Of a stretch of DNA of 64,000 bases, positions 9,538-18,497 are shown one piece after another. The stretch is taken from contig JADKGN010000001.1 of the NCBI GenBank assembly GCA_016722705.1, positions 372,001 through 436,000 on the forward strand, read 5' to 3'. Below the pieces are notes generated by a model. It did not search any database. It was not told where the DNA came from and was given only the letters and a program-made list of their open reading frames with translations. The stretch comes from Candidatus Dechloromonas phosphoritropha (lineage in GTDB: Bacteria; Pseudomonadota; Gammaproteobacteria; Burkholderiales; Rhodocyclaceae). The position numbers were made by a program, and so were the translations under genes. Within the stretch, counting starts at the first letter, position 1. Each line of letters begins with the position of its first letter.

Positions 9538-9859
9538 CCATTGGGGCCGACCTGCTGCCTGGGCGTAGTAAATTGGTGCAGATCATCTGCCAGGGCAATC
9601 TTTCCTTGACGCAACGAGTAACGACTGCTTTACACCAAACTTTGGACGCACTAAGTGGGTTCTAGGCGATGGTGGATTCAGCGGCGTACCCGCCTTCTAG
9701 TCCGCTAGCATTGCGAATGATAGACTCGCCACATGGCTAGGATTAATCTTAGAAAATTTATCGCTGAACACGGCGTTGGTGCACTATTAGGCATCGCTTA
9801 TATAACAATGGCTTGCTTTCGCGATTTTCAGTATGAATTCCCCCTATCCCCATCCTGAT
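9538..9859 (+). other. Intergenic stretch with a small unassigned ORF start
   Basis: About 320 bp without a recognised gene. An ATG at 9733 opens a short frame (MARINLRKFIAEHGVG, then a hydrophobic segment) that reaches the IS5 region near 9843 and ends shortly after. It may be the 5' remnant of a membrane protein gene cut by IS5. The rest is the likely promoter side of the helicase gene; no convincing promoter was identified. Confidence 0.3.
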
Positions 9860-10828
9860 TCATGCCGCAGGCGCAATTTGCCCAGCGCGGACGGATTTCG
9901 GCATGCCGAGGTAGGTGAACTGGTTGATGATTGCCACTCGAACATGGCTCTCGGCAACCTGCCGGTCAAACTCGCGGGAGAAGAGTCGACCGCCCAATTG
10001 CTTGAGCCGATACATCATGTTTTCGGCAATGCTGCGTCGGTGGTAGCCGGAGGCTTCCTTCCATCCCGCTCGCCCTTGGGTTTCGATCTCGGCCAGGAGG
10101 GCATCGCGCGGATGGTCATTCCCCCAAAGCACAGCACCCTCGCGAGGCGGAATCGTTACCCTGGCTTCCCGCTGACGAATGGCGGCGTGCGTCCCTTCGG
10201 TATCGTAGGCGCCATCCGCCGAGACTTGACCGACGTCACCGTCGACTTGTGCCAACAGATCAGGGAAGACTTCGCTGTCGTGCCAGTCCGCCGTCGTCAC
10301 TTCAATCCCGATGATGTCCTTGGCCGTCTCATCGACGGCCAGGTGAATCTTGCGCCAAGTGCGGCGTTTGCCGACACCGTGTTGGCGAACCTTCCATTCG
10401 CCTTCCCCGAATATCTTCAGCCCGGTCGAGTCGACCACGACATGCGTGGCGCCAACTCTCGGACGCCGGGGAATCTTGACTTCCAGCGTCGCCGCCCGGC
10501 GCGACATGTGGGTGTGGTCCGGCACCGGCAGGTCCAGCGCACACAGGCGCATCAGCGATTTGAGCAGACCTTCGGTCGCCCGATAGGGCAGACGGAACAG
10601 GGTCTTGAGCGTCAGGCAGGTTTGAATCGCGACCTCCGAGTACGTGCCCGGTTTGCCTCGACCCACCGGACGCGGCGGCTTCCAGGTCTTGGCCACGCTG
10701 TCCTCGTCAAACCAGATCGTCAGGTTGCCGCGATTGACCAGCGCACGGTCGTATTCCGCCCAGTTCTTCACCCGGTAGCGGTATTTCACCTTCGCCGGGC
10801 TGTCGTCTATCCTGGTCTTTGCTGCCAT
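9860..10828 (-). CDS. IS5-family transposase
   Basis: A 322-residue DDE transposase with Asp in VVVDSTGLKIFG, Asp in VSADGAYDT and Glu in YHRRSIAENMMYRLKQLGG, typical of IS5-group enzymes. The frame is complete, with ATG at 10828. I could not match terminal inverted repeats with confidence, so the element ends are not given; insertion appears to have separated the small ORF near 9733 from the GHKL fragment after 10870. Confidence 0.88.
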   Translation of the reverse strand: MAAKTRIDDSPAKVKYRYRVKNWAEYDRALVNRGNLTIWFDEDSVAKTWKPPRPVGRGKPGTYSEVAIQTCLTLKTLFRLPYRATEGLLKSLMRLCALDLPVPDHTHMSRRAATLEVKIPRRPRVGATHVVVDSTGLKIFGEGEWKVRQHGVGKRRTWRKIHLAVDETAKDIIGIEVTTADWHDSEVFPDLLAQVDGDVGQVSADGAYDTEGTHAAIRQREARVTIPPREGAVLWGNDHPRDALLAEIETQGRAGWKEASGYHRRSIAENMMYRLKQLGGRLFSREFDRQVAESHVRVAIINQFTYLGMPKSVRAGQIAPAA

Positions 10829-10871
10829 CTGAAGTCCTCTTTCGCTTCAAAACCCCACCACAGGGCAGTGC

Positions 10872-11402
10872 ATGACATTATATTGCGCCAACGCCGCTGA
10901 ACACTACAAAGGTGGTGTGAATACAAGGGATGTAATTCGTGAAGCACTCACGAACTCCATCCATGCTGGCGGCAAAATAATTACTGTCGACCTTCATTTT
11001 TCTGAGAAACAACAGGAACTATCCCCCGGAAGCGAAGAAAGAAGGGTTTTAGAGCAAATCACCATCACTGACGACGGTGAAGGATTCACTCCTGAAAACC
11101 TGAATTATTTCGATGAAATCTGCACGAGCCATAAAGACAACATAGGTGGCAAGGGTGTCGGACGCTTGGCATTCCTGAAATACGCCAATAAGGTCCACAT
11201 CAGTAGCCAACTGGCGAACGAACGCGTCGAATTTTGGTATACGCCAGACTTCAAGCCGGATGACGTCAAGAAATCCGCCACACAGGGCGCAGCGAATACC
11301 TGCATAACGCTCAGCGACCTGAAAGAGAAAGTAAACACCCAAGTTGCCAAATTGGTAAATTCGATATGCGATGACCTGCGTTTAGCCGAGATTTTCCATT
11401 AG
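10872..11402 (+). pseudogene. Truncated GHKL (Hsp90/MutL/MORC-type) ATPase
   Basis: 176 residues carrying only the ATP-binding Bergerat fold: N-box REALTNSIHAG, G1 box DDGEGFT and G2-like GGKGVGRLAFLKYA. Proteins of this class in bacteria are normally several hundred residues longer; here the frame ends soon after the fold and an IS5 lies directly upstream, so both ends are probably missing. Such ATPases are known partners of helicases and nucleases in restriction-like systems, but a link with the helicase 1.5 kb away is only inference. Confidence 0.65.
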
Positions 11403-11434
11403 AGAATCCTCAAGGCGAATAAATGGGTGTGAAT

Positions 11435-11740
11435 TTAGCTGGCAAGTTGAAGGTTTTTGACGCATCCCACAAGCCTTGCATCCAAGCGCGCTGTTGCATT
11501 CCCAAGGCCAGATTCAGAATCGGTTTTCGACTTTCGGTCGTGATGTAAGCCCTTGGCGAACAGCTTGTAGCGGAGTGTTTGCAGTGTGTGTTGCACCGAG
11601 TTTGAAGAATGCTTCACCGCACTGGTTTTGAGCAGGACCTGGCGTAACAAGCCCATCAGGTTATCCCACAGGGACTTCCGTTGGTCGTAGGCCAGCATCA
11701 CTGTGTTCAGTGTCGCTTCGGTGGCCCAGAAATCCTTCAT
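11435..11740 (-). pseudogene. IS1380-family transposase C-terminal remnant
   Basis: About 100 codons resemble the end of IS1380-type transposases, with FWATEATLNTVMLAYD and LQTLRYKLFAKG as the recognisable stretches. The N-terminal two thirds, including most of the catalytic domain, is absent. It is a different lineage from the complete IS1380 at 31.4 kb. Confidence 0.6.
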
Positions 11741-11825
11741 CCTCTAAACGGCAGTTGAAAGCGGCATGAGATAAGCTGAGAGCTTGTGGGGACTGGGTTT
11801 GCAATCCTGGTGACTTAGCATTTTG

Positions 11826-12539
11826 TCATGGAGCAGTTTTATAGGCATGAGACTTGTGAGGCTTGGGTCGAATCAGACGAGGTCGGTTTCGGTTGGGGAT
11901 GAATTTTTGAAGATTCAGGACAAGTTCGGAGAACAGTGCGGCGACAAGGCGCGAGGTCAAGCGAAGGCGGCCGGAGAGCACTTGGGGCAGTATCCGGCGC
12001 AAGTGCGAGAAAGCCAAGGTGCGATTGATGCGCCACGGCGATTCTGGGGCGATGAGGTGCTCGGTCGCCAGATAGACCGCCAGCGCATTGAGATTGTCGC
12101 AGACCATTTTGGCACCGACGTCCTGGCATACCGCGAGCCAAGTCAGGCCAGACGTATGCTCAAGCGACAGACGATGCTTGAGGCGCTTGAAGGCTTCTTC
12201 GATGCGCCAGCGGCGATGATAGAGATCGGAGAAAGCTGGTGCCGGAAACTGTGCGCTGTCGAGCAAGGACGTCATGAGCACGCGCACCTTGCCGGCCTGC
12301 GTGACCTGGCGGACCAGGCGCACGGTCGAAGCCTTGCGGGGGCACTCATAATCGACGGCATCCCGGCGATTGGGCGGCGGCAGGATCACCACCGCGTCGT
12401 CCTGGCCGGAGCGCATGAACTGCGTGATGGCGGCAAAGGTCGACGACGAATCGCAGCGCATGCAAAACGGAATCCCCCGATGCAGCAAGGCGGCCACCAG
12501 CCACGCGCCTGGGTAACCGCGGTCAAGCACCAGAGCATG
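11826..12539 (-). pseudogene. IS4-family transposase, 5' end removed by IS256 copy 2
   Basis: The C-terminal part of an IS4-type DDE transposase, with VLDRGYPGAWLVAALL and the YREK-type motif region DLYHRRWRIEEAFKRLKHRL carrying the catalytic Glu. The reading frame enters from IS256 sequence at 12539, so the first part of the gene is missing; its other half is not present beyond the IS256 copy. Confidence 0.75.
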
Positions 12540-13978
12540 GTTAGTGCAACATCCCTTCTGTAAATTCTTTGCCTGTTGGTTTTGCGCGGCTGAGCTGGCC
12601 GGAGCGATGAGGGCGCGTAGCGCCCGAAGCGCGGAGGACGGCACAGCCGCGCGGCGAAACATTGACCGGCTACTCCCGCAGGCGATTTCTTCGGGGCATT
12701 CTCACCCATTCCCACGAAAGAATCGACAGCATGGCACAACGCGTAGAACATCACCCTCTGGATGCCCGTTTTGCGGTGCTGCTAAACAACGGTCTGGATG
12801 GCGCCGGCGAAGCACTGCGCATTCTGGTCAACGAGGCCAGCCGGATTGAGCGCAAACTTTTTCTCAATGCCCAGCCCCATGAACGTACCGTCGAGCGCTC
12901 TGATTACGCCAACGGCTTCAAGCCCAAAACGATGATGACCCGGGTTGGCGAACTAACCTTCGAGGTGCCACAGGTGCGCGGCGGCGGCTTCTACCCCAGC
13001 GCCCTGGAGAAAGGGTCGCGGACCGAGCAGGCGCTCAATATCGCCTTGGCCGAAATGTATGTACAGGGGGTTTCCACACGCAAGGTGATCACCGTCCTGC
13101 AAGCCCTGCTCGGGCCAGCGGTGTCGATTTCGTCGACGCAGGTGAGTCGTGCCGCCGAACAACTGGATGCCGGGTTGGCCGTCTGGCGTGAGCGACCGCT
13201 CGATGAAACGCCTTATGTCTTTCTCGATGCGCGGTACGCCCCGAAGGAAGTCCTCTTGGGGGACGAGCGGGTGCGCGAGGGCGGGCAGCTGGTCGACTGT
13301 GCCGTGCTGGTGGCGGTCGGCATCACGCACAGCGGTCATCGCCGGGTGCTGGGCGTCTCGGTCGCCTTGTCCGAGGCGGAGGTGCATTGGCGGGCTTTCC
13401 TGGATAGTCTGGTGCGGCGGGGACTCAAGGGCGTCAAGATGATCGTCGCCGATGCGCATGCCGGTCTCAATGCGGCACGCCGCGCCACCTTGCCCAGCGT
13501 ACCCTGGCAACGTTGCCAGTTCCACCTGCAACAGAACGCGCAGTCGTATGTCACCCGCCTTGATCAGCGCAAACCGGTGGCGCAGCGGATTCGGGCGATC
13601 TTCAATGCACCGGACAAAACCGAAGCGGAGCGCCTCTTGCGTCAGGCGATCGAGGCCTGGCGGACCGAGGCGCCCAAACTGGCCCAGTGGGCCGAGGAGA
13701 ATCTGCCCGAGGGGTTCGCTGTCTTTAATTGGCCAGTGGCCCAACGCGTCCGGTTGCGCACGACCAACGGCCTCGAACGCATTAACCGCGAGATCAAACG
13801 CCGTACCCGAGTTGCTTCCATATTCCCCAATACCGCATCCTGCCTCCGCCTCGTCTCGGCACTGCTCGCCGAATGCGATGAGGAGTGGATGACCGGGAAA
13901 ATCTATCTCAACCTCAAAGACTGAGCCCATCCCGATGGAATCGCCTGAGAACTTTTACAGAAAAAATGTTGCGCTGCC
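12540..13978 (+). mobile_element. IS256-family insertion sequence, copy 2
   Basis: Same structure and orientation as the copy at 2727-4168, with the left end GTTAGTGCAACATCC and right end, read inward, GGCAGCGCAACATTTT. The GTA-loop hairpin recurs at 12611-12625. The copies differ at scattered positions only, so they are a ready substrate for deletion or inversion. Confidence 0.8.
12731..13924 (+). CDS. IS256-family transposase, copy 2
   Basis: A 397-residue transposase nearly identical to the one at 2918, with the same Asp, Asp, Glu motifs. Observed differences include GPAVSIS for GPEVSIS, ITHSGHRR for ITQTGHRR, MIVADAH for MIIADAH and TLPSVPW for TLHSVPW. The frame is intact. Confidence 0.9.
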   Translation: MAQRVEHHPLDARFAVLLNNGLDGAGEALRILVNEASRIERKLFLNAQPHERTVERSDYANGFKPKTMMTRVGELTFEVPQVRGGGFYPSALEKGSRTEQALNIALAEMYVQGVSTRKVITVLQALLGPAVSISSTQVSRAAEQLDAGLAVWRERPLDETPYVFLDARYAPKEVLLGDERVREGGQLVDCAVLVAVGITHSGHRRVLGVSVALSEAEVHWRAFLDSLVRRGLKGVKMIVADAHAGLNAARRATLPSVPWQRCQFHLQQNAQSYVTRLDQRKPVAQRIRAIFNAPDKTEAERLLRQAIEAWRTEAPKLAQWAEENLPEGFAVFNWPVAQRVRLRTTNGLERINREIKRRTRVASIFPNTASCLRLVSALLAECDEEWMTGKIYLNLKD

Positions 13979-13986
13979 AAATGCCG

Positions 13987-14407
13987 AACTGCGTAAGGCA
14001 GTCTGAGTCACCGCCATGCGCCTCGTTCTCTTTGAGCAGACCGCCGCGCTGGATGCTCTGCTCGCGGTCGACGAACGCCGGGCAATGGACGGCGACATCA
14101 TCGCCCTCGACATCCGCCGGGGCATCGTCGACCGCAACACGCTGCGCGGATCTGAGCAACTTTTCGCCTCGACAAGGCGTTGACCGCAACCGACCCGCTT
14201 TCCACCCATTTTTTCGCCGGCCAGGCACCGGACGCCGAGGATATCCGAATTACGAGCGATAAAAGCGCCCGATGGACGAGTCCTGACTGCGGCATCAAGC
14301 CGGACGCCTCACGCTGATCATCAAGCGGCCCGACCTGGCGCACCCGCTGCGACGGGTGATTGCCGCCGTCATCACGACGCTCGTGCGGCTCCTCCGCCAA
14401 CCAATGC
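13987..14407 (+). other. Degraded sequence, no confident gene
   Basis: Roughly 420 bp with no complete gene. One short frame, starting with ATG at 14016 (MRLVLFEQTAALDALLAVDE), looks coding for about 55 codons and then stops near 14182. I cannot assign it to a family. This may be the decayed continuation of a gene cut by the IS256 pair. Confidence 0.25.
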
Positions 14408-15172
14408 CTATTGCTGGTGGTCCTTGCCCGGAAAATACTCGGTTGCCGCCAGCCCTTCCAGAAGCAGGCCATAGTCAAGGTGCTCGCGCATCAGGCGTTT
14501 CAACTCGTGGGTGATGGCCAGGCGCGCGTACATCACGGTCAGCGGCGGCTGTTCGAGGAGTTTGCGCGCCAGTTGGCGCGCACGCTCCATGAGCTGGTCG
14601 CGCGGCATGATCTCGCTGACGACGCCGAGGTCCAGCGCCTGCCTGGCATCGATCTGCTGGCCGGTGAGCAGAAAATAGCGTCCCCGGTTCATGCCCAGCA
14701 GCAAGGGCCACAACACATGGACGCTGTCGCCGGGAACGAGCCCCTCAAGATAGTGGGGCGCATCCTGGAATACCGCATCGTCGGCGGCGAGCACGATGTC
14801 ACACAACAGGCCAAGCTCGGCATGAATCGTTGCCGGGCCGTTGATCGCCGCGATCATCGGGACGCGAATCTCCAGATGGTTGTAGATCAGCCGCTGCGCG
14901 TGCACCAGGAGGCGTTCCCAGACAGGCGCTGTGATTCCCGGATGGGCGATCTGCTCGCGGGCGATGAACTCGGAGCCGCAACCGGTCAGGATAACTACCC
15001 GGTTTCCGGGGTCGGCAGCGATATCGCCGAAGGCCGCACCGCATTCGCGGTGCGGGCCGGCGCCCCAGACCACGGGTCCGTCATCGCTGTGTATCGTCAC
15101 CTCAAGGATGCCATCGTTGCGCTGCATGCGCAGATGCCGGTACTTTTCGCAATATTCCTCAAATCTGGCCAT
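14408..15172 (-). CDS. Enoyl-CoA hydratase/isomerase (crotonase) family protein
   Basis: A 254-residue crotonase-fold protein. The oxyanion-hole regions are visible as GSEFIAREQ and NGPATIHAELGLLCDIVLAADDA, followed by the family's LTGQQIDARQALDLGVVSEI segment. Usual family length is 250-270. Crotonases act on acyl-CoA or beta-diketone substrates; the atypical HAELG in place of the common GGG(L/C)EL region makes the substrate uncertain. No pathway partners are nearby, so no specific role is assigned. Confidence 0.8.
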   Translation of the reverse strand: MARFEEYCEKYRHLRMQRNDGILEVTIHSDDGPVVWGAGPHRECGAAFGDIAADPGNRVVILTGCGSEFIAREQIAHPGITAPVWERLLVHAQRLIYNHLEIRVPMIAAINGPATIHAELGLLCDIVLAADDAVFQDAPHYLEGLVPGDSVHVLWPLLLGMNRGRYFLLTGQQIDARQALDLGVVSEIMPRDQLMERARQLARKLLEQPPLTVMYARLAITHELKRLMREHLDYGLLLEGLAATEYFPGKDHQQ

Positions 15173-15433
15173 GATTCCACTACCCTTAGTTTTCCAATCC
15201 CTGACCGGCCAAGTGGCATGTCAATTTACCGAGCCATCGCGTTGGTCATTGTGTTCAGATCATGATAACCGAGTTTTTGGGCACAACGAGAAAGCGCCCA
15301 AGGCAAGTACATATACAAACATCGCAGACCTCGAACGGAAGTACCTTGTAGTCAATGGGTTATCACGAGGTCTTGTGGACCTTGTTGAAGTCAGGTCCGC
15401 TCTCGACGTTGGCGAGGGTATTCGTGACGCTGG

Positions 15434-15680
15434 ATGAGGCATTTACCGGCACTGATGAACATCTTGCCGCGGGCCAATCAGCATTTCTCGCTATTCGCGC
15501 CAGCGAGCATGATGACCGGGCGACGAGACAACCTCATGAGCACGCTGGATGGCATTAACCAGCGCTATGGCCGAGGCACGATACCGCCTGGCCGCCGAGG
15601 GTGTCGCGAAGACGTGACAGATGCGCAGAGGCAATCTGTCTCCCGGATGCTCACCACCGTTTCTCGCCATGCCTAAAATC
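15434..15680 (+). pseudogene. umuC: umuC C-terminal remnant
   Basis: The stretch HFSLFAPASMMTGRRDNL followed by STLDGINQRYGRGTI matches the C-terminal region of DNA polymerase V subunit UmuC. After GTI the frame shifts: the next codons in another frame read RLAAEGVAKT then a stop, then a piece resembling MRRGNLSPG, the usual UmuC ending. The catalytic part is absent, so this is a decayed fragment. The 260 bp upstream contain no recognisable gene. Confidence 0.6.
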
Positions 15681-15745
15681 TCACGGGGCCACCTTTTATC
15701 TGTCAACTGAAGCGATGCCCAGAACACAAATCAGCGATCGCTATT

Positions 15746-16438
15746 TCAGAACAACCCTGAAGCAATATTGATCGTCAATGCCAGCAAGGTCGTATTGAAG
15801 AAGAACGCTAGCACGCAATGAACAAGACCGATCTGACGCATACCTTTTGACGTGAAACTCACGTCAGCAGTCTGGCCAGATGTTCCGATCACGCAGGAGA
15901 AGTATAGAAAATCGCCATAATCAGGCGCCGTCTCTCCCGGAAACTCCAGGCCACCAGACTCCTTACGTGACAACGCCACGTAATAGTCATGAGCATAATG
16001 TTGAGCGAACATGACGTGAGTGAATATCCAGGATGACATGATCGTCAGGGCTGCCAAGGCAATGTGAGCGTAGCGTATTGCACCATGCATGTCTTTCACG
16101 ACAGACAACTCAGCCATGATCGCACCCAGCGAAGCACCGACGGCCAGTATCACCAGCAGCAGTACAACGACCTTACCTTCATCCTGCAATTGTGCGCGAC
16201 GATGGATAGACTGTTGGCTAGACCAGAACATCATGTGGATTGCCAGAAGCAGGTAGAGCCATGCCCCTGCATTCCAGCCCAAAATCAGGCGCGTGATGGG
16301 TTGTTGAGCTAACGTCTGCGGCAGAACGGTCACCACCAACAGTCCAACCAGGGCTGATATGAACAACCTTGGTCTGGCCCGAATCTGGCGGATCAAAAGA
16401 AATCGGTGAACTCGAGCAGAAGTATTCGGCGATTGCAT
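15746..16438 (-). CDS. DUF1345 family inner-membrane protein
   Basis: A 230-residue protein with about five hydrophobic segments. The C-terminal block (GQTADVSFTSKGMR, then QIGLVHCVLAFFFNT and LALTINIASGLF) is the signature of DUF1345 proteins. Function is unknown for the family. It stands alone; its start ATG at 16438 is followed by a positively charged N-terminus typical of membrane proteins. Confidence 0.85.
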   Translation of the reverse strand: MQSPNTSARVHRFLLIRQIRARPRLFISALVGLLVVTVLPQTLAQQPITRLILGWNAGAWLYLLLAIHMMFWSSQQSIHRRAQLQDEGKVVVLLLVILAVGASLGAIMAELSVVKDMHGAIRYAHIALAALTIMSSWIFTHVMFAQHYAHDYYVALSRKESGGLEFPGETAPDYGDFLYFSCVIGTSGQTADVSFTSKGMRQIGLVHCVLAFFFNTTLLALTINIASGLF

Positions 16439-16678
16439 TGGAAATCCCTGGTTAATTCACCAAAGTCTAAACGTGTACCGGCCCGGATTGATTGGACACT
16501 ATATTGCAACTCAGACTATTGCAACCCAGGCCGTCTTTTGCATGGCATAAGCCTGATGGGCTTCGAGGGGTGACATGGATTGAGTCCCTAAACTGCTGTA
16601 AATCGGGTGGCAGGTAGCCACCGCTTCGATTCGGTAAACTGACGTTGCGAGACGATCGATAACCGAAGGAGAGAAGCG

Positions 16679-17895
16679 ATGACTGGGTATGAGGTTAGCG
16701 TAGGAACGGACTTGCTGCCAGGGCTTTTAAACGGGCAGGACGGGCTGGCGAAACTGGTGGAAGCGGTGCTCAATCAAGTACTGGAGGCGCAGGTGACGGA
16801 AACGCTGGGGGCGACGCGGCACGAGCGCACGGACGAACGGGCCGGCTATCGCAACGTCTACCGGCCACGCACCCTTTACACGCGGGTTGGGCCGGTGACG
16901 CTGCTGGTGCCGCAGACGCGGGACGGCAGCTTTTCGACGGACATCTTCAAGCGCTACCAGCGGAGCGAGCAGGCCTTCGTTCTGGCGCTCATGGAAATGG
17001 TCGTGCACGGTGTCTCGACGCGCAAGGTCTCGGCGATCACCGAAGAGCTGTGCGGCGCCAGCTTCTCCAAATCGATGGTGAGCGCACTGTGCGCCGGACT
17101 GGAACCGCGGGTCAGCGCGTTCAACGAACGGCGGCTGGACGGCGAGTATCCCTTCGTGCTGGTCGATGCCCTGTTCATCAAGAGTCGGCAAGAAGATCGT
17201 GTGGTTTCGCGTGCCGTGCTGACCGTCTCAGGCATCCGCTCCGATGGCTTCCGGGAGATTCTGGGCGTGCGGATCGGCGACACCGAGAGCTTCGCCACCT
17301 GGGACGAGACCTTCCGCTGGCTCAGAGGGCGCGGCCTCAAGGGCACGCAGTTCATCATCTCGGACGACCACGGCGGCCTGCGTGAAGCGGCAGCGCGGCA
17401 CTTTCAGGGGCCAGCTGGCAACGCTGTCAGGTGCATCTGATGCGCAACATTCTGGGCCAATGCAACACCCGCCACCGCGCCGAGGTGGCAGCTGCCGTCA
17501 AGCTCGTGCTGCAGGCGCCTGATTTGGTCGAGGCCAAGCGCCGCCTGGCGGAATTCACCGAGCGCTTCGCCAAGAGCGCCCCCAAAGCGGTGGCCTGCCT
17601 CGAAGCAGGATTCGAGGATGCCATGGCGGTAATGGTCTTGCCCGAGAAGTATCGCAAGCGGCTACGCACAACGAACATGCAGGAGCGGCTCAACGAGGAA
17701 ATTCGCCGGCGGGAGCGCGTGATCCGCATCTTCCCCAACGACGAGTCAGCCTTGCGCCTGATCGGCGCTCTGCTGGCCGAACAGAATGAGGCTTGGCAGG
17801 AACGGAAGTACCTCGACATGGATGAATTCAAGGAGTGGGCGGCTTCCCGCGCCGCAGCTAGCGAGGGCAACAACGTTGTTGCCCTCGCTAGCTGA
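16679..17895 (+). pseudogene. IS256-family transposase with one-base frameshift
   Basis: Two frames together give a full IS256 transposase: the first carries Asp in FVLVDALFIK and Asp in FIISDDHGGL, the second the WQRCQ-like region and Glu in NMQERLNEEIRRRE. They join if one G is restored in the run at about 17408-17411 (ARHFQG then ASWQRCQVHL). IS256 elements do not normally use frameshifting, so this is a mutation or a homopolymer sequencing error. The last codons are encoded by a perfect 40-bp palindrome. Confidence 0.85.
17855..17894. repeat. Perfect 40-bp palindrome at the 3' end of the IS256 transposase
   Basis: CAGCTAGCGAGGGCAACAAC is followed at once by its exact reverse complement, with no loop. 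It covers the last 13 codons and most of the stop codon. A run of four A follows. It could act as a two-way terminator, although a U-tract is weak. Confidence 0.9.
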
Positions 17896-18047
17896 AAACC
17901 ATTCGTCATTCATCGGATCGAAGAGTATTTACAGCAGATTTTGGACTTGACTGTGACATGAAGTCCGGTTTTTCAAGACACCACTGATGATTGTATCTTT
18001 CCTTGAACGCGATTCCATCATAAAGACGCATTTGATTGACAACCCTA

Positions 18048-18097
18048 TTCAACCGCTGGCTGCATGACTGAGGCGGCAACTACCGTGACGCGCGCCG
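18048..18097. repeat. Imperfect 50-bp direct repeat, left copy (partner 19566-19615)
   Basis: The two 50-bp stretches agree at about 42 positions, sharing GGCTGCATGAC and TGACGCGCGCCG. In the right copy the first part encodes the last codons and stop of orfB; the second part corresponds to the region just before the orfA start in the left copy. This suggests tandem head-to-tail copies of which only one is complete. Confidence 0.8.
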
Positions 18098-18098
18098 T

Positions 18099-18497
18099 GT
18101 GGTGGCCCGTGAAGCAGGCATTGGTTCGGGAACCCTTGAGCGTTGGCGAGATGACGCGCAGTCCATGCCCGCCCGAGGGCGGGCATGGACTGTGGCGGCG
18201 CGCCTGGAGGCGGTGATCGTCACTGCGGCGCTGGACGAAACCAGCAAAAGCGCGTGGTGTCGAGAGCACGGCGTTTATCCGGACGAGCTGATCAAATGGT
18301 GGGCCAGCGCCACGACAGCGTTGGCCGAACCGGAAGAAGTCAGAGCCAGCCCGCAAGCAACCCGACAAGACCGCAAACGCATCAAGGAACTCGAACGCGA
18401 ATTGCTACGCAAGGACCGGACACTCGCTGAAACCGCTGCCCTGCTGGTTCTCTCAAAAAAAGTCGCGGCGATCTTCAACAAAGGCGAGGCCGAATGA
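18099..18497 (+). CDS. IS3-family transposase OrfA
   Basis: A 132-residue helix-turn-helix protein (REAGIGSGTLERWRDDA) with a C-terminal leucine-rich helix, as in IS3 OrfA. The start at GTG 18099 is uncertain: the frame is open back to 18072 and continues upstream codons (GGNYRDARRV). A perfect hairpin (arms 18159-18174 and 18177-18192) lies inside the coding region. Its stop overlaps orfB by 4 bp. Confidence 0.75.
   Translation: MVAREAGIGSGTLERWRDDAQSMPARGRAWTVAARLEAVIVTAALDETSKSAWCREHGVYPDELIKWWASATTALAEPEEVRASPQATRQDRKRIKELERELLRKDRTLAETAALLVLSKKVAAIFNKGEAE
18159..18192. repeat. Perfect hairpin inside IS3 orfA
   Basis: Sixteen-base arms CAGTCCATGCCCGCCC and its exact complement are separated by only GA. 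The hairpin is coding (SMPARGRAW region) and keeps the frame open. Confidence 0.9.

Larger units (their letters stand above)
2719..13986. mobile_element. Putative composite transposon bounded by two direct IS256 copies
   Basis: Two nearly identical IS256-family copies (2727-4168 and 12540-13978) lie in the same orientation. Neither has a matching duplication on its own two sides, but the outermost flanks ATATGCCG (2719-2726) and AAATGCCG (13979-13986) agree at 7 of 8 bases, the right length for an IS256-family duplication. Cargo: an IS21-like remnant, IS630, a helicase-nuclease, IS5, a GHKL ATPase fragment, IS1380 and IS4 remnants. Composite movement is inference; recombination between independent insertions is the alternative. 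Confidence 0.45.
16584..17946 (+). mobile_element. IS256-family insertion sequence (second type)
   Basis: Inverted repeats: left GTCCCTAAACTGCTGTAAAT, right read inward GTCCAAAATCTGCTGTAAAT. No matching flanking duplication was found. The enclosed transposase differs clearly from the two copies at 2.7 and 12.5 kb and is frameshifted. Confidence 0.75.

Noticed and set aside
9833..10900. 355-codon plus-strand frame opposite the IS5 transposase
   Set aside because: Antisense shadow; the minus-strand product has all IS5 motifs.
17855..17894. Palindrome read as a Rho-independent terminator
   Set aside because: Stem is long and loop-free but the following tract is only AAAACC on the plus strand; termination is possible but not supported enough to annotate.
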